Source of the DNA: Cellulomonas sp.
GTDB lineage: Bacteria > Actinomycetota > Actinomycetes > Actinomycetales > Cellulomonadaceae
Direction of reading: 5' to 3'
NCBI GenBank assembly: GCA_022013895.1
Contig: JAKLPK010000026.1
Location: forward strand, 1 to 37,862
Length of the DNA: 37,862 nt
Within the stretch, counting starts at the first letter, position 1; the number at the start of each line of letters is the position of its first letter. The position numbers and the translations under genes were made by a program. Positions 1-7,329 of this stretch are shown one piece after another. The notes under the pieces were generated by a model that was given only the letters and a program-made list of their open reading frames with translations, did no database searches and was not told the origin of the DNA.

Positions 1-1
1 C

Positions 2-817
2 ATGCACGACGCGCCGATCGGGATCTTCGACTCCGGCGTCGGTGGGCTCACGGTGGCCCGTGCGGTGATCGACCAGCTCCCGCACGAGCAGGTGCTCTAC
101 ATCGGCGACACGCTCAACACCCCGTACGGGACCAAACCGCTGGCCGCGGTGCGGGCGCATGCGCTCGCGGTCATGGACGACCTGGTGGACGCCGGGGTGA
201 AGATGCTGGTCATCGCCTGCAACACGGCGTCCTCGGCCACCCTGCGCGACGCCCGTGAGCGGTACACGCAGCGGCACGGGCTGCCGGTGGTCGAGGTGAT
301 CCTGCCGGCTGCCCGGCGGGCCGTGGCCGCCACCCGTTCGGGGCACATCGGGGTGATCGGCACGGCGTCCACCATCTCCTCACGGGCGTATGACGACGCG
401 TTGGCCGCGGCGCCCGGTGTGCACCTGACGTCGCGCCCCTGTCCGCGGTTCGTCGAGCTGGTCGAGGCCGGGGTCACCACCGGGCCCGAGGCGCTGGCCG
501 TCGCCCACGAGTACCTCGACCCGGTCCGCGAGGCCGGCGTCGACACCCTCGTGCTGGGCTGCACGCACTACCCGTTGCTCACCGGCGTCATCTCCTACGT
601 GATGGGCGACGGGGTGACCCTGGTGTCCAGCGCCGAGCAGACCGCGCAGGACGTGGTCCGCACCCTGGTGGCGCACGATCTGCAGCGCGACCCGACCGCC
701 GGGCCCCCGGCGCACCGGTTCGTCGCGACCGGCGACCCGGTGGCGTTCGCCGGGCTGGCCCGGCGGTTCCTGGGCCCGGAGGTCACCGCCGTCGAGGGTG
801 CGGCGGCGCTGCGATGA
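2..817 (+). CDS. murI: Glutamate racemase
   Basis: Interconverts L- and D-glutamate in the cytoplasm, supplying D-Glu for peptidoglycan. At 271 aa it has the family's usual length. The N-terminal [11 protein letters not shown] (Asp10) and the two catalytic cysteines, Cys73 in ACNTASS and Cys187 in GCTHYPLL, are all present, so the enzyme should be active. The ATG sits at base 2 and the protein begins like other actinobacterial MurI proteins, so the gene is probably complete although its ribosome-binding site lies outside the window. Its stop overlaps the start of the next gene (ATGA), so the two are translationally coupled. The order murI / MBL hydrolase / rph / rdgB is known from mycobacteria (Rv1338-Rv1341). 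Confidence 0.97.
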   Translation: MHDAPIGIFDSGVGGLTVARAVIDQLPHEQVLYIGDTLNTPYGTKPLAAVRAHALAVMDDLVDAGVKMLVIACNTASSATLRDARERYTQRHGLPVVEVILPAARRAVAATRSGHIGVIGTASTISSRAYDDALAAAPGVHLTSRPCPRFVELVEAGVTTGPEALAVAHEYLDPVREAGVDTLVLGCTHYPLLTGVISYVMGDGVTLVSSAEQTAQDVVRTLVAHDLQRDPTAGPPAHRFVATGDPVAFAGLARRFLGPEVTAVEGAAALR

Positions 818-1602
818 GGCTCGTCGTGCTGGGTTGTGCGGGGTCGTTCCCGAGCGCGACCTCGGCCGCCTCGGCCTACCTGGTGCAGGCCCGCGATGGC
901 GACGGGCGCACCTGGACCGTGCTCCTCGACCTCGGCAATGGTGCGCTCGGACCGTTGCAGCAGCTCGGCGACCCGACCGCGCTGGACGCCATCGCGATCA
1001 GTCACCTGCACGCCGACCACTGCGCCGATCTGGTGGTGCTCAACGTGCTGCGCCGCTACCGGCCGGCCGGCCCGTGCCCGCCGGTGGCGCTGTGGGGCCC
1101 GCCCGGGACGGCCGCCCGGATCGCGGAGCTCGGCGGCAAGGACCCCGCGACGGACTCCTCGGGCCAGTTCGACGTGCAGCTGTGGGACCCGGCCGCCCCG
1201 GTCCAGGTCGGTCCGCTGCGGTTGGAACCCGTGGCGATGAACCACTCCGTCCCGGCCTTCGGCGTGCGGGTGACCGGCCCGTCCGACCGGGAGCCGGGCC
1301 GCACCGTCCGACTGGGCTACACGGGTGACACCGACGCAGGTCCGGGCCTGGACGCCCTGGCCGCCGGGGCCGATCTGCTGCTCGCCGAGGCCGCCTACCA
1401 CGAGGGCCGCGACGACCTGTCACGAGGTGTGCACCTGACGGGACGGCGGGCCGGTGAGGCCGCGGCCCGCGGGGGGACGGCCCGCCTGGTGCTCACCCAC
1501 CTGCCCGCCTGGAACGATCCGCAGCGCGCGCTCGCCGAGGCCCGTGAGGTCTACGCCGGTCCGGTGGACCTGGCGGCGCCCGGGCAGGTCCACGTCCTGT
1601 AG
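814..1602 (+). CDS. MBL-fold metallo-hydrolase (Rv1339-like)
   Basis: A 262-aa metallo-beta-lactamase-fold hydrolase without signal peptide, hence cytoplasmic. The metal site is visible as HLHADH (His64, His66, Asp68, His69), followed later by an MNHSVPAFG segment and a TGDT motif near residue 170 that carry further ligands. By position between murI and rph, and by overall layout, it corresponds to mycobacterial Rv1339, which has been reported as an atypical cyclic-nucleotide phosphodiesterase. RNase Z-like enzymes share the fold, so substrate assignment rests on synteny and is tentative. It starts by a 4-nt ATGA overlap with murI. A weak hairpin (about 1610-1627) follows the stop, and rph has its own promoter downstream. 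Confidence 0.85.
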   Translation: MRLVVLGCAGSFPSATSAASAYLVQARDGDGRTWTVLLDLGNGALGPLQQLGDPTALDAIAISHLHADHCADLVVLNVLRRYRPAGPCPPVALWGPPGTAARIAELGGKDPATDSSGQFDVQLWDPAAPVQVGPLRLEPVAMNHSVPAFGVRVTGPSDREPGRTVRLGYTGDTDAGPGLDALAAGADLLLAEAAYHEGRDDLSRGVHLTGRRAGEAAARGGTARLVLTHLPAWNDPQRALAEAREVYAGPVDLAAPGQVHVL

Positions 1603-1651
1603 GAGCGTGGTGCGCCCCGAAAGGGCACAGGAGGGCCGCAGGAGGGGCCGT

Positions 1652-1657
1652 TAGGCT
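1652..1657 (+). promoter_or_regulatory. -10 box of a probable leaderless rph transcript
   Basis: TAGGCT lies 6 nt before the rph ATG at 1664. That spacing places the transcription start at or next to the A of ATG, the arrangement typical of leaderless actinobacterial mRNAs. No convincing -35 hexamer is seen. A purine-rich GGAGGGG stretch lies upstream of the box, too far from ATG to act as Shine-Dalgarno. Confidence 0.55.
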
Positions 1658-1663
1658 CGACGT

Positions 1664-2419
1664 ATGGTCACCTCCACCTCCACCGGGTCCGTACGTGCCG
1701 ACGGCCGCGCCGCCGACCAGCTGCGTCCGGTCACCCTCACCCGTCACTTCCTGGACGTCGGGGAGGGCAGCGTGCTCGTCACCTTCGGCGGCACGACCGT
1801 GCTGTGCGTCGCCTCGTTCACCGAGGGGGTGCCGCGCTGGCGCAAGGGGTCGGGTGAGGGGTGGGTCACGGCCGAGTACTCGATGCTGCCGCGGGCGACG
1901 TCGACCCGGTCGGACCGGGAGTCGGTGCGCGGCAAGATCGGCGGTCGCACCCATGAGATCTCCCGGCTGGTCGGACGTTCGCTGCGTGCGGTGGTCGACA
2001 CCAAGGCGCTGGGCGAGAACACGATCGTGCTGGACTGCGATGTGCTGCGTGCCGACGGCGGCACCCGGACGGCGGCGATCACCGGGGCGTACGTCGCGCT
2101 GGCCGATGCGCTGGCCTGGGCCAAGGGCCGGGGGATCGTCCGACGTGAGGTGCTCACCGACTCGGTCTCGGCGATCAGCGTCGGGATCATCGACGGTGTC
2201 CCGATGCTGGACCTGCCCTACGTCGAGGACGTCCGGGCCGACACCGACATGAACGTGGTGGTGACCGGTTCCGGGCGGTTCGTCGAGGTGCAGGGCACCG
2301 CCGAGCACGCACCGTTCGACCGCGCCGAGCTGGACGCGCTGCTCGACCTGGCCCTGGTCGGCACGACGGAGCTGTCCCGGATGCAGCAGGTCGCGCTCGC
2401 GGACCCGGCGGAGGGCTGA
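1664..2419 (+). CDS. rph: Ribonuclease PH
   Basis: Phosphorolytic 3'-5' exoribonuclease that trims tRNA 3' ends using inorganic phosphate; acts as a hexameric ring in the cytoplasm. The 251-aa product is standard length. It shows the family opening [13 protein letters not shown], the SMLPRAT and [18 protein letters not shown] stretches (Arg-rich RNA and phosphate binding), and the [19 protein letters not shown] block. The ATG at 1664 is chosen because it gives the usual N-terminus and sits 6 nt after a -10 box. The next gene, rdgB, starts 2 nt after the stop, so the two are co-transcribed. Confidence 0.97.
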   Translation: MVTSTSTGSVRADGRAADQLRPVTLTRHFLDVGEGSVLVTFGGTTVLCVASFTEGVPRWRKGSGEGWVTAEYSMLPRATSTRSDRESVRGKIGGRTHEISRLVGRSLRAVVDTKALGENTIVLDCDVLRADGGTRTAAITGAYVALADALAWAKGRGIVRREVLTDSVSAISVGIIDGVPMLDLPYVEDVRADTDMNVVVTGSGRFVEVQGTAEHAPFDRAELDALLDLALVGTTELSRMQQVALADPAEG

Positions 2420-2421
2420 GC

Positions 2422-3039
2422 ATGGGCGGCGCCCGCCTGGTCCTGGCGACGCACAACCGGCACAAGCTCGGTGAGCTGCGGGCGATCCTGCACCCCGCGC
2501 TGCCGGGGCTGGACCCGGCCGCGGTGGTCTCCGCCGCCGATCTCGACCTGCCCGAACCGGTCGAGGACGGTCTGACGTTCGAGGCGAATGCGCTGCTCAA
2601 GGCGCGGGCCATCGTCGCAGCCACGGGTCTGCCCGCGGTCGCCGACGACTCGGGGCTCGCGGTGGACGTGCTGGGCGGTGCGCCCGGCATCTTCTCGGCG
2701 CGGTGGTGCGGCCGGCACGGCGACGATGCCGCCAACCTGGACCTGCTGCTGGCCCAGCTCGCCGACATCGCGGCGCCGCACCGTGGCGCCCGGTTCGTCT
2801 GCGCGGCTGCCCTGGTCACCCCGGACGGGCGGGAGGTGGTCGAGCACGGCGCCCTCGTCGGCACCCTGGCCGACGGCCCTCGCGGGTCGAACGGGTTCGG
2901 CTACGACCCGATCCTGGTGCCGACCGGGCTGACGCGGACCTGCGCCGAGCTGACGCCTGCCGAGAAGAACGCGCGCAGCCACCGCGGCCAGGCGTTCCGC
3001 GCGCTGGTCCCGGCACTGGTGCGCGCCCTGGGGTCGTGA
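2422..3039 (+). CDS. rdgB: RdgB/HAM1 non-canonical purine NTP pyrophosphatase
   Basis: Hydrolyses XTP, dITP and ITP to monophosphates, keeping deaminated purines out of nucleic acids. The 205-aa protein has the family signature regions: the N-terminal LVLATHNRHKLGELRAIL (substrate loop), FEANALLKARA, the DDSGLAVDVLGGAPGIFSARW block with the metal-binding Asp residues, and the C-terminal FGYDPILVP and SHRGQAFRAL segments. It starts 2 nt after rph and ends by overlapping the GTG start of the ABC-F gene, so rph, rdgB and the ABC-F gene appear to form one transcript. Confidence 0.96.
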   Translation: MGGARLVLATHNRHKLGELRAILHPALPGLDPAAVVSAADLDLPEPVEDGLTFEANALLKARAIVAATGLPAVADDSGLAVDVLGGAPGIFSARWCGRHGDDAANLDLLLAQLADIAAPHRGARFVCAAALVTPDGREVVEHGALVGTLADGPRGSNGFGYDPILVPTGLTRTCAELTPAEKNARSHRGQAFRALVPALVRALGS

Positions 3040-4664
3040 ACGGCACCGTCCAGCTGGTCGCCGACGAGGTCAGCTTCGGCTACCCGGGCCGGCCGGTGCT
3101 CGACCGGTTCGACCTCACGGTGGCCGAGGGGGACCGCATCGGGCTGGTCGGCGAGAACGGTGCCGGCAAGACCACCTTGTTGCGGGTGCTCGCCGGTGAG
3201 CTGGTTCCGCGCGCCGGCCGGGTGCACCGGCAGGGTTCGTGGGCGATGGTCGCCCAGGAGCTCGAGGTCGATGAGGTCGCCACCATCGGCTCGTTGCTCG
3301 ACGCCTCGCTCGCCGGGGTGCGTGAGGCGGCCGCCGCCTGGGTGCGGGCGGCCGGTGACCCGGACGTCGACCCGGATGTGCTGGCCCGGGCGACCGACCA
3401 GCTGGAACGGCTGGCCGCCTGGGACGTGGACCGCCGGCTGGACGAGGCGCTCACCAGGTTCGGGGCCCCGCGCACACGTGAGCGGCGTCTGGTCGAGCTG
3501 TCGGTGGGGGAGCGCTATCGCGTGCGGCTGGCCTGCCGGTTGGCGGAACGGGCCGATCTGCTGCTGCTCGACGAGCCGACCAACCATCTGGACGCCGCCG
3601 GTGTCGAGCACCTCACCCGCGAGCTGCAGGCCCGGCCGGGTGCCCTGGTCATCGTCACCCACGACCGGTGGCTGCTCGATGCGGTGATGACGGCGATCTG
3701 CGACCTCGACCCGGCGATGGACGGTCGGCCGGCGCTGTACGGCGCGACCCGCTACGCCGACTACCGGTTCGCGAAGGACCAGATGCTGCGCCGGTGGCGG
3801 GCCCGGTACCGCGCCGAACGGGTGGAGGCGGTCCGGCTGGCAGGTCGACTGGACGACTCCTACGAGAACCTCTCGGATGCGTGGCGCCCGCCCAAGGGGT
3901 CGGCGCCCAACCGCCGCGAGACCCATGCGCGTTCGACGGTCAAGCGGGTCGACCGGCTGATCGAGCGGCACGTCGAGCGGTCGGTCGCGGTGCCGGAGCC
4001 GCCGCCGAGCCTGGTGTTCCCGGATCTGCCGTCGGTGCCGCCGGACTGGTCGGGCGGGCCGCTGCTGGACCTGCGGGCTCCGAAGGTGGCCGGGCGGCTC
4101 GACCTGCCCGGTGTCCGGATCGAGGTGCAGCCGTGCGCGCGGATGCTGGTCACCGGGGTCAACGGAGCCGGGAAGTCGACGCTGCTCGCGGCGCTGGCCG
4201 GGTCGGTGGGCCTGGACCGGGGGGTGCGGTTGCTCGGACCGGGTGTCCGGGTGGGCGTCCTGACCCAGGACGACGACCCGGCCCGCGAGGATCAGACCCT
4301 CACCGGGTTCGAGGCCTACGGGCTGCTGGCCCGTCGGCTGCTCGCGGCCGGCCGGCTCGACCCGGACCACCTGGTGCCGGCCGCTGCGCTCGGGCTGCTC
4401 TCGGAGGCCGACCTGGACCGCCCGCTGGCAGAGCTCTCCGTGGGGCAGCGGCGGCGGTTCGCACTGGCCTGCGTGCTGCTGCCGGCCCCGCACGTGCTGC
4501 TGCTCGACGAACCGACGAACCACCTGTCGGTGGGGCTGGTCGACGACCTCACGCAGGCCCTGGTGGGGACGTCGGCGGCTGTCGTGGTCGCCACGCACGA
4601 CCGCCGGATGCGGGCGGACCTGGCGGGCTGGCCGGTGCTGGAGCTGGGCGGCGCGGGGAGCTGA
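3036..4664 (+). CDS. ABC-F family ATPase (ribosome-associated type)
   Basis: A 542-aa soluble protein with two nucleotide-binding domains and no membrane segments, the ABC-F architecture; such proteins act on the ribosome, either as translation factors or by protecting it from antibiotics. First domain: Walker A GENGAGKT at residues 39-46, signature LSVGE near 155-159, Walker B with DEPTNH near 179. Second domain: Walker A from residue 374 (VNGAGKST), signature LSVGQ near 466, Walker B DEPTNH near 491. An Arg-rich linker of roughly residues 240-320 joins them. The GTG at 3036 is chosen because it overlaps the rdgB stop (GTGA) and starts just before the beta-strand preceding Walker A; an upstream in-frame extension would run through rdgB. 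It is not EttA, which begins at the window end. Whether it confers resistance cannot be told from sequence. Confidence 0.9.
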   Translation: MNGTVQLVADEVSFGYPGRPVLDRFDLTVAEGDRIGLVGENGAGKTTLLRVLAGELVPRAGRVHRQGSWAMVAQELEVDEVATIGSLLDASLAGVREAAAAWVRAAGDPDVDPDVLARATDQLERLAAWDVDRRLDEALTRFGAPRTRERRLVELSVGERYRVRLACRLAERADLLLLDEPTNHLDAAGVEHLTRELQARPGALVIVTHDRWLLDAVMTAICDLDPAMDGRPALYGATRYADYRFAKDQMLRRWRARYRAERVEAVRLAGRLDDSYENLSDAWRPPKGSAPNRRETHARSTVKRVDRLIERHVERSVAVPEPPPSLVFPDLPSVPPDWSGGPLLDLRAPKVAGRLDLPGVRIEVQPCARMLVTGVNGAGKSTLLAALAGSVGLDRGVRLLGPGVRVGVLTQDDDPAREDQTLTGFEAYGLLARRLLAAGRLDPDHLVPAAALGLLSEADLDRPLAELSVGQRRRFALACVLLPAPHVLLLDEPTNHLSVGLVDDLTQALVGTSAAVVVATHDRRMRADLAGWPVLELGGAGS

Positions 4665-4678
4665 GGCCCGCGGTCCCG

Positions 4679-5242
4679 TCAGGGCAGTCGACCCACGAAC
4701 GCCATCGCCTGGCGCAGCAGCACGCCCTGTCCGCCCTGCATCTCCAGCTGGACCGAGTCCTCGCACGCCTGCTCAGGTGTGAGCCAGGCAAGGTCGAGGG
4801 CGTCCTGCTGCGGTCGGCAGTCGCCCGCGACGGGGACGATGTAGGCCAGGGACACCGCGTGCTGGCGCGCGTCGTGGTACGCGGTGATGCCGGGCGTCGG
4901 GAAGTACTCGGCGACCGTGAACGGCTGCGGTGCCGAGGGGATCTGCGGCAACGCCATCGGGCCGAGGTCCTTCTCGATGTGCCGGACCAGCGCGTCGCGC
5001 ACCCGCTCGTGGTAGTTCACCCGGCCGGAGACCAGGGCACGGGTCATCATGCCGGTCGCGGTGATCCGCAGCAGCAGCCCGACGGCGACCACGTCTCCGC
5101 TGTCGTCGACCCGCACGGGGACGGCGTCGACGTACAGGATCGGCAGCTGGCGGCGGACCACGGACAGCTCGCCCTCGGACAGCCACCCGGCCGGCCGGTC
5201 GGGTTCGTCCGGGTCGCGTGGGAACTCGGCGGTGTCGGTCAC
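4679..5242 (-). CDS. DUF4916 / Nudix-hydrolase-like protein
   Basis: About 187 aa, matching the actinobacterial DUF4916 family, distantly related to Nudix hydrolases. Recognisable family stretches are WLSEGELSVVRRQLPILYVD at the N-terminus, GLLLRITATGMMTRALVSGRV, and a C-terminal DALDLAWLTPEQA block resembling the end of a Nudix domain. I do not see a classical Nudix box (GX5EX7REUXEEXGU), so catalytic function is uncertain. Two starts are possible: TTG at 5248 or GTG at 5242; I prefer GTG because TACAAC (5254-5249) lies 6 nt upstream, the leaderless spacing. The gene is convergent with the ABC-F gene (14 nt apart, no terminator hairpin seen) and divergent from thioredoxin. Confidence 0.75.
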   Translation of the reverse strand: MTDTAEFPRDPDEPDRPAGWLSEGELSVVRRQLPILYVDAVPVRVDDSGDVVAVGLLLRITATGMMTRALVSGRVNYHERVRDALVRHIEKDLGPMALPQIPSAPQPFTVAEYFPTPGITAYHDARQHAVSLAYIVPVAGDCRPQQDALDLAWLTPEQACEDSVQLEMQGGQGVLLRQAMAFVGRLP

Positions 5243-5248
5243 CGGCAA

Positions 5249-5254
5249 GTTGTA
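5249..5254 (-). promoter_or_regulatory. -10 box for the DUF4916 gene
   Basis: On the minus strand the hexamer reads TACAAC and ends 6 nt before the GTG at 5242, again suggesting a leaderless transcript. The CsoR-like palindrome at 5296-5313 lies more than 40 bp upstream of this box and is better placed to control the divergent thioredoxin gene. Confidence 0.45.
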
Positions 5255-5295
5255 CCCCGGCCAGGCCTGCCGAGGCGAAACGGCGTCACGGGTGA

Positions 5296-5313
5296 GATAC
5301 CCCTGGGGGTATC
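5296..5313 (+). promoter_or_regulatory. CsoR-family-like operator upstream of thioredoxin
   Basis: GATACCCCTGGGGGTATC is an 18-bp inverted repeat, perfect except for its two central bases. The TACCC-centre-GGGTA form is the type of site bound by CsoR/CstR/FrmR-family repressors that sense copper, sulfane sulfur or aldehydes. It sits just upstream of a possible -10 (TACGAC, 5325-5330), so it overlaps the -35 region of a thioredoxin promoter. No CsoR-family gene is present in this window, so any regulator would act in trans. Confidence 0.55.
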
Positions 5314-5385
5314 GTGGGAGGGAATACGACGGACCTCATGCGCGCTGAGGTGCGTGACCACGACCGTGAATCGAGAGTAGGACCC

Positions 5386-5757
5386 ATGGCCACCATCACC
5401 CTCACCGGGGACACGATCGAGAAGACGATCACCGACAACGGCATCGTGTTCGTCGACTTCTGGGCAACCTGGTGCGGCCCGTGCCGTCAGTTCGGCCCCG
5501 TCTTCGAGAAGTCCTCGGAGGCGCACACCGACATCGTGCACGCCAAGGTCGACACCGACGCCGAGCAGCAGCTCGCCGCCGAGCTGCAGATCACCTCGAT
5601 CCCGACGCTCATGGCGTTCCGCGACGGCATCCTCGTCTTCCGCCAGGCCGGCGCCCTGCCCGGTCCGGCGCTGGAGCAGGTGATGACCGCCGTCAAGGAG
5701 CTCGACATGGACGACGTGCGCGCGAAGATCGCCGAGCACGAGGCCGCCAAGGCCTGA
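5386..5757 (+). CDS. trxA: Thioredoxin
   Basis: A 123-aa cytoplasmic thiol-disulfide oxidoreductase. The active site is FWATWCGPC with Cys30 and Cys33, and the cis-proline is in the ITSIPTLMAF segment, where Thr-Leu follow the Pro. It is about 15 residues longer at the C-terminus than E. coli thioredoxin, ending in a charged helix (DMDDVRAKIAEHEAAKA). The ATG at 5386 is preferred over an in-frame GTG at 5314 because it begins at the normal domain edge; the upstream codons would run through the promoter region. It is a single-gene unit: the CsoR-like palindrome lies 72 nt upstream of the start and a strong hairpin follows the stop. The operator suggests induction by metal or sulfur stress, in keeping with a role in thiol repair. 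Confidence 0.95.
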   Translation: MATITLTGDTIEKTITDNGIVFVDFWATWCGPCRQFGPVFEKSSEAHTDIVHAKVDTDAEQQLAAELQITSIPTLMAFRDGILVFRQAGALPGPALEQVMTAVKELDMDDVRAKIAEHEAAKA

Positions 5758-5764
5758 CCGCTCA

Positions 5765-5811
5765 CGCACGACGGGGCCCCGCAGACCAGGTCTGCGGGGC
5801 CCCGTCGTGCG
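5765..5811. terminator. Strong bidirectional terminator
   Basis: A near-perfect inverted repeat of about 22 bp per arm (GCACGACGGGGCC... and its complement) centred on base 5788. It begins 8 nt after the thioredoxin stop and 31 nt before the end of the opposing lipoprotein gene, so it can serve both convergent transcripts. There is no long U tract, as is usual in high-GC actinobacteria. Confidence 0.85.
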
Positions 5812-5841
5812 TCGGGCGCGGCCGTGCTCCGCGCGGCGGCG

Positions 5842-7077
5842 TCAGCCGGCGTACGACGATGTGGAGTCCGGCGTCACGCTCACCGAACCGCTGATCGACC
5901 CGGTGAGCGTCGAGGAGTCGGTGAGCGTCACCGTGATGGTCGAGCTGGAGCCTGCGATCAGGGCGCCGGTGGCCGCGGACCCGGCCAACGTCACATCGAC
6001 CGTGCCGCCGTTGGAGCCCGAGGTGCCCCAGCGGTCTTCGGCGCCCTCGATGAACGTCGTGGCGTTGTCCCCGGTGATCGAGCTGTTGGTCAGGGTCAGG
6101 GTCGACGTGGTGTTGGTCACGTACACCAGGGACTCCGCGGAGGTCGAGGTGATCGTCGAGTCGGTGAGGGTGAGCGAGGAGCGCTCCTCCGTCGCGTTGG
6201 CGTCGGCGGCGTCACCGGAGAACGACTGGTAGAGCATCGCGGCGTGGGTCGCGGTGGTCGCCAGATCGCTCGCGGTGAGCTCGACGGAGTTCTTGCCCTC
6301 GACGACCACCGCCTCCGACCCGGTGGCGGTGCCGGTGGCGCCCGTCACGCTGATGTCGCCGGTGGAGTAGATGAGCGGGCTGCCGTCGCCGGAGGTGTTG
6401 AGCGTGTTGGTCCCGGTCACGGTGATGGTGCCGTTGCCCCGGTCGGTCGCGATGGCCGCCGAGTGGGTGCCCGCCGTCGTGATCGTCACATCGGAGGCCG
6501 TGATGGTGCCCTCGTAGGTCGCGTCCAGGCCGCGTGAGGAGCTGCCCGAGGTCTCGATCGTGACGCCGTTCACGGTCGCCGAGCCGCCGTTGGTCGCGAA
6601 CACGGCGTTCGAGCCCGACGACGTGGTCGTGATGCTCGAGTCCTCGATGGTGACGGTCGAGCCCTCACCGACCACGACGACCGCCGAGTTCAGCCCGTAG
6701 AAGTTGTAGTCGTCCGACACGTCGGTGGTCCGCGTGGCATCCGAGGACGACGCATCACCGGACTTGGTGATCGTGCTGCCGGCGATCGTCAGGCTGCCCC
6801 CGTTGACTACGAGGAAGACCGCCTGGTCGGCCACCGCACTGGCGTAGGTGCCCGCATCGATGGTCACGTCCTCACCGTCGACCAGGTAGGCGGCGGTGAG
6901 CGTGACCTCGGTGCCGTCGAACGTCGCCGTGTAGCTGCCTGAGCTCAGTCCGGTGGTGGTCGACGTGGTCGATGAGGTCGATGTCGACGTCGTCGACGAG
7001 GCGGTCGTGGTGGCGCAGCCGCCCAGCAGCACAAGGGTGAGCAGACCGGTGGCGACGGGACGGAGCGGGGTTCGCAT
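5842..7077 (-). CDS. Ser/Thr-rich beta-helix surface lipoprotein
   Basis: A 411-aa predicted lipoprotein: the signal peptide has hydrophobic core GLLTLVLL and lipobox LLGGC with lipidated Cys21. Residues 22-48 are an almost pure Ser/Thr tract, probably a flexible cell-wall-spanning tether. The rest consists of repeating short strands (TVTIEDSSITT, TVNGVTIETSG, TASDVTITTAG, TLTLTNSSITG) rich in Ser, Thr, Gly, Asn, Asp, the pattern of a right-handed parallel beta-helix; no catalytic motif is seen. Such proteins in Gram-positives are usually annotated as adhesin- or carbohydrate-binding-like, but the ligand is unknown. The ATG at 7077 is chosen because AGGAGA lies 6 nt upstream and the signal peptide starts there. 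It is divergent from another exported beta-helix protein, with a 252-bp shared upstream region. Confidence 0.8.
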   Translation of the reverse strand: MRTPLRPVATGLLTLVLLGGCATTTASSTTSTSTSSTTSTTTGLSSGSYTATFDGTEVTLTAAYLVDGEDVTIDAGTYASAVADQAVFLVVNGGSLTIAGSTITKSGDASSSDATRTTDVSDDYNFYGLNSAVVVVGEGSTVTIEDSSITTTSSGSNAVFATNGGSATVNGVTIETSGSSSRGLDATYEGTITASDVTITTAGTHSAAIATDRGNGTITVTGTNTLNTSGDGSPLIYSTGDISVTGATGTATGSEAVVVEGKNSVELTASDLATTATHAAMLYQSFSGDAADANATEERSSLTLTDSTITSTSAESLVYVTNTTSTLTLTNSSITGDNATTFIEGAEDRWGTSGSNGGTVDVTLAGSAATGALIAGSSSTITVTLTDSSTLTGSISGSVSVTPDSTSSYAG

Positions 7078-7329
7078 GAGGTTCTCCTGGTTCGACGTTG
7101 ACCAGGACGTTAGGAGCCGGATCGGGCCGCGCGCTGTGGGGTTGCTGTGCGTGGGTTGTGCGCGCGGTCGCCGCATCCGGGCGTGCGAGGTCGCACGCCG
7201 TTGCGGGTCCCAGGTCCCCGTCCTGCCTCGGCGGCGGCACATCGCCGTCACCCGTTCGGCCCAGCGTCACCGGACCGGCCTTCAGCCGGGACCCCGATCG
7301 CGCCGACCTTCCAGGAGGAGGTGGTCCAC

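Noticed and set aside
2901-4766. 621-aa minus-strand frame across the ABC-F gene
   Set aside because: Shadow of the two-domain ABC-F ATPase, which has all Walker and signature motifs.
6957-7010. Repeated GTCGACG-like tract near the start of the lipoprotein gene
   Set aside because: It is explained by coding for the Ser/Thr-rich tether and is not an independent DNA repeat.
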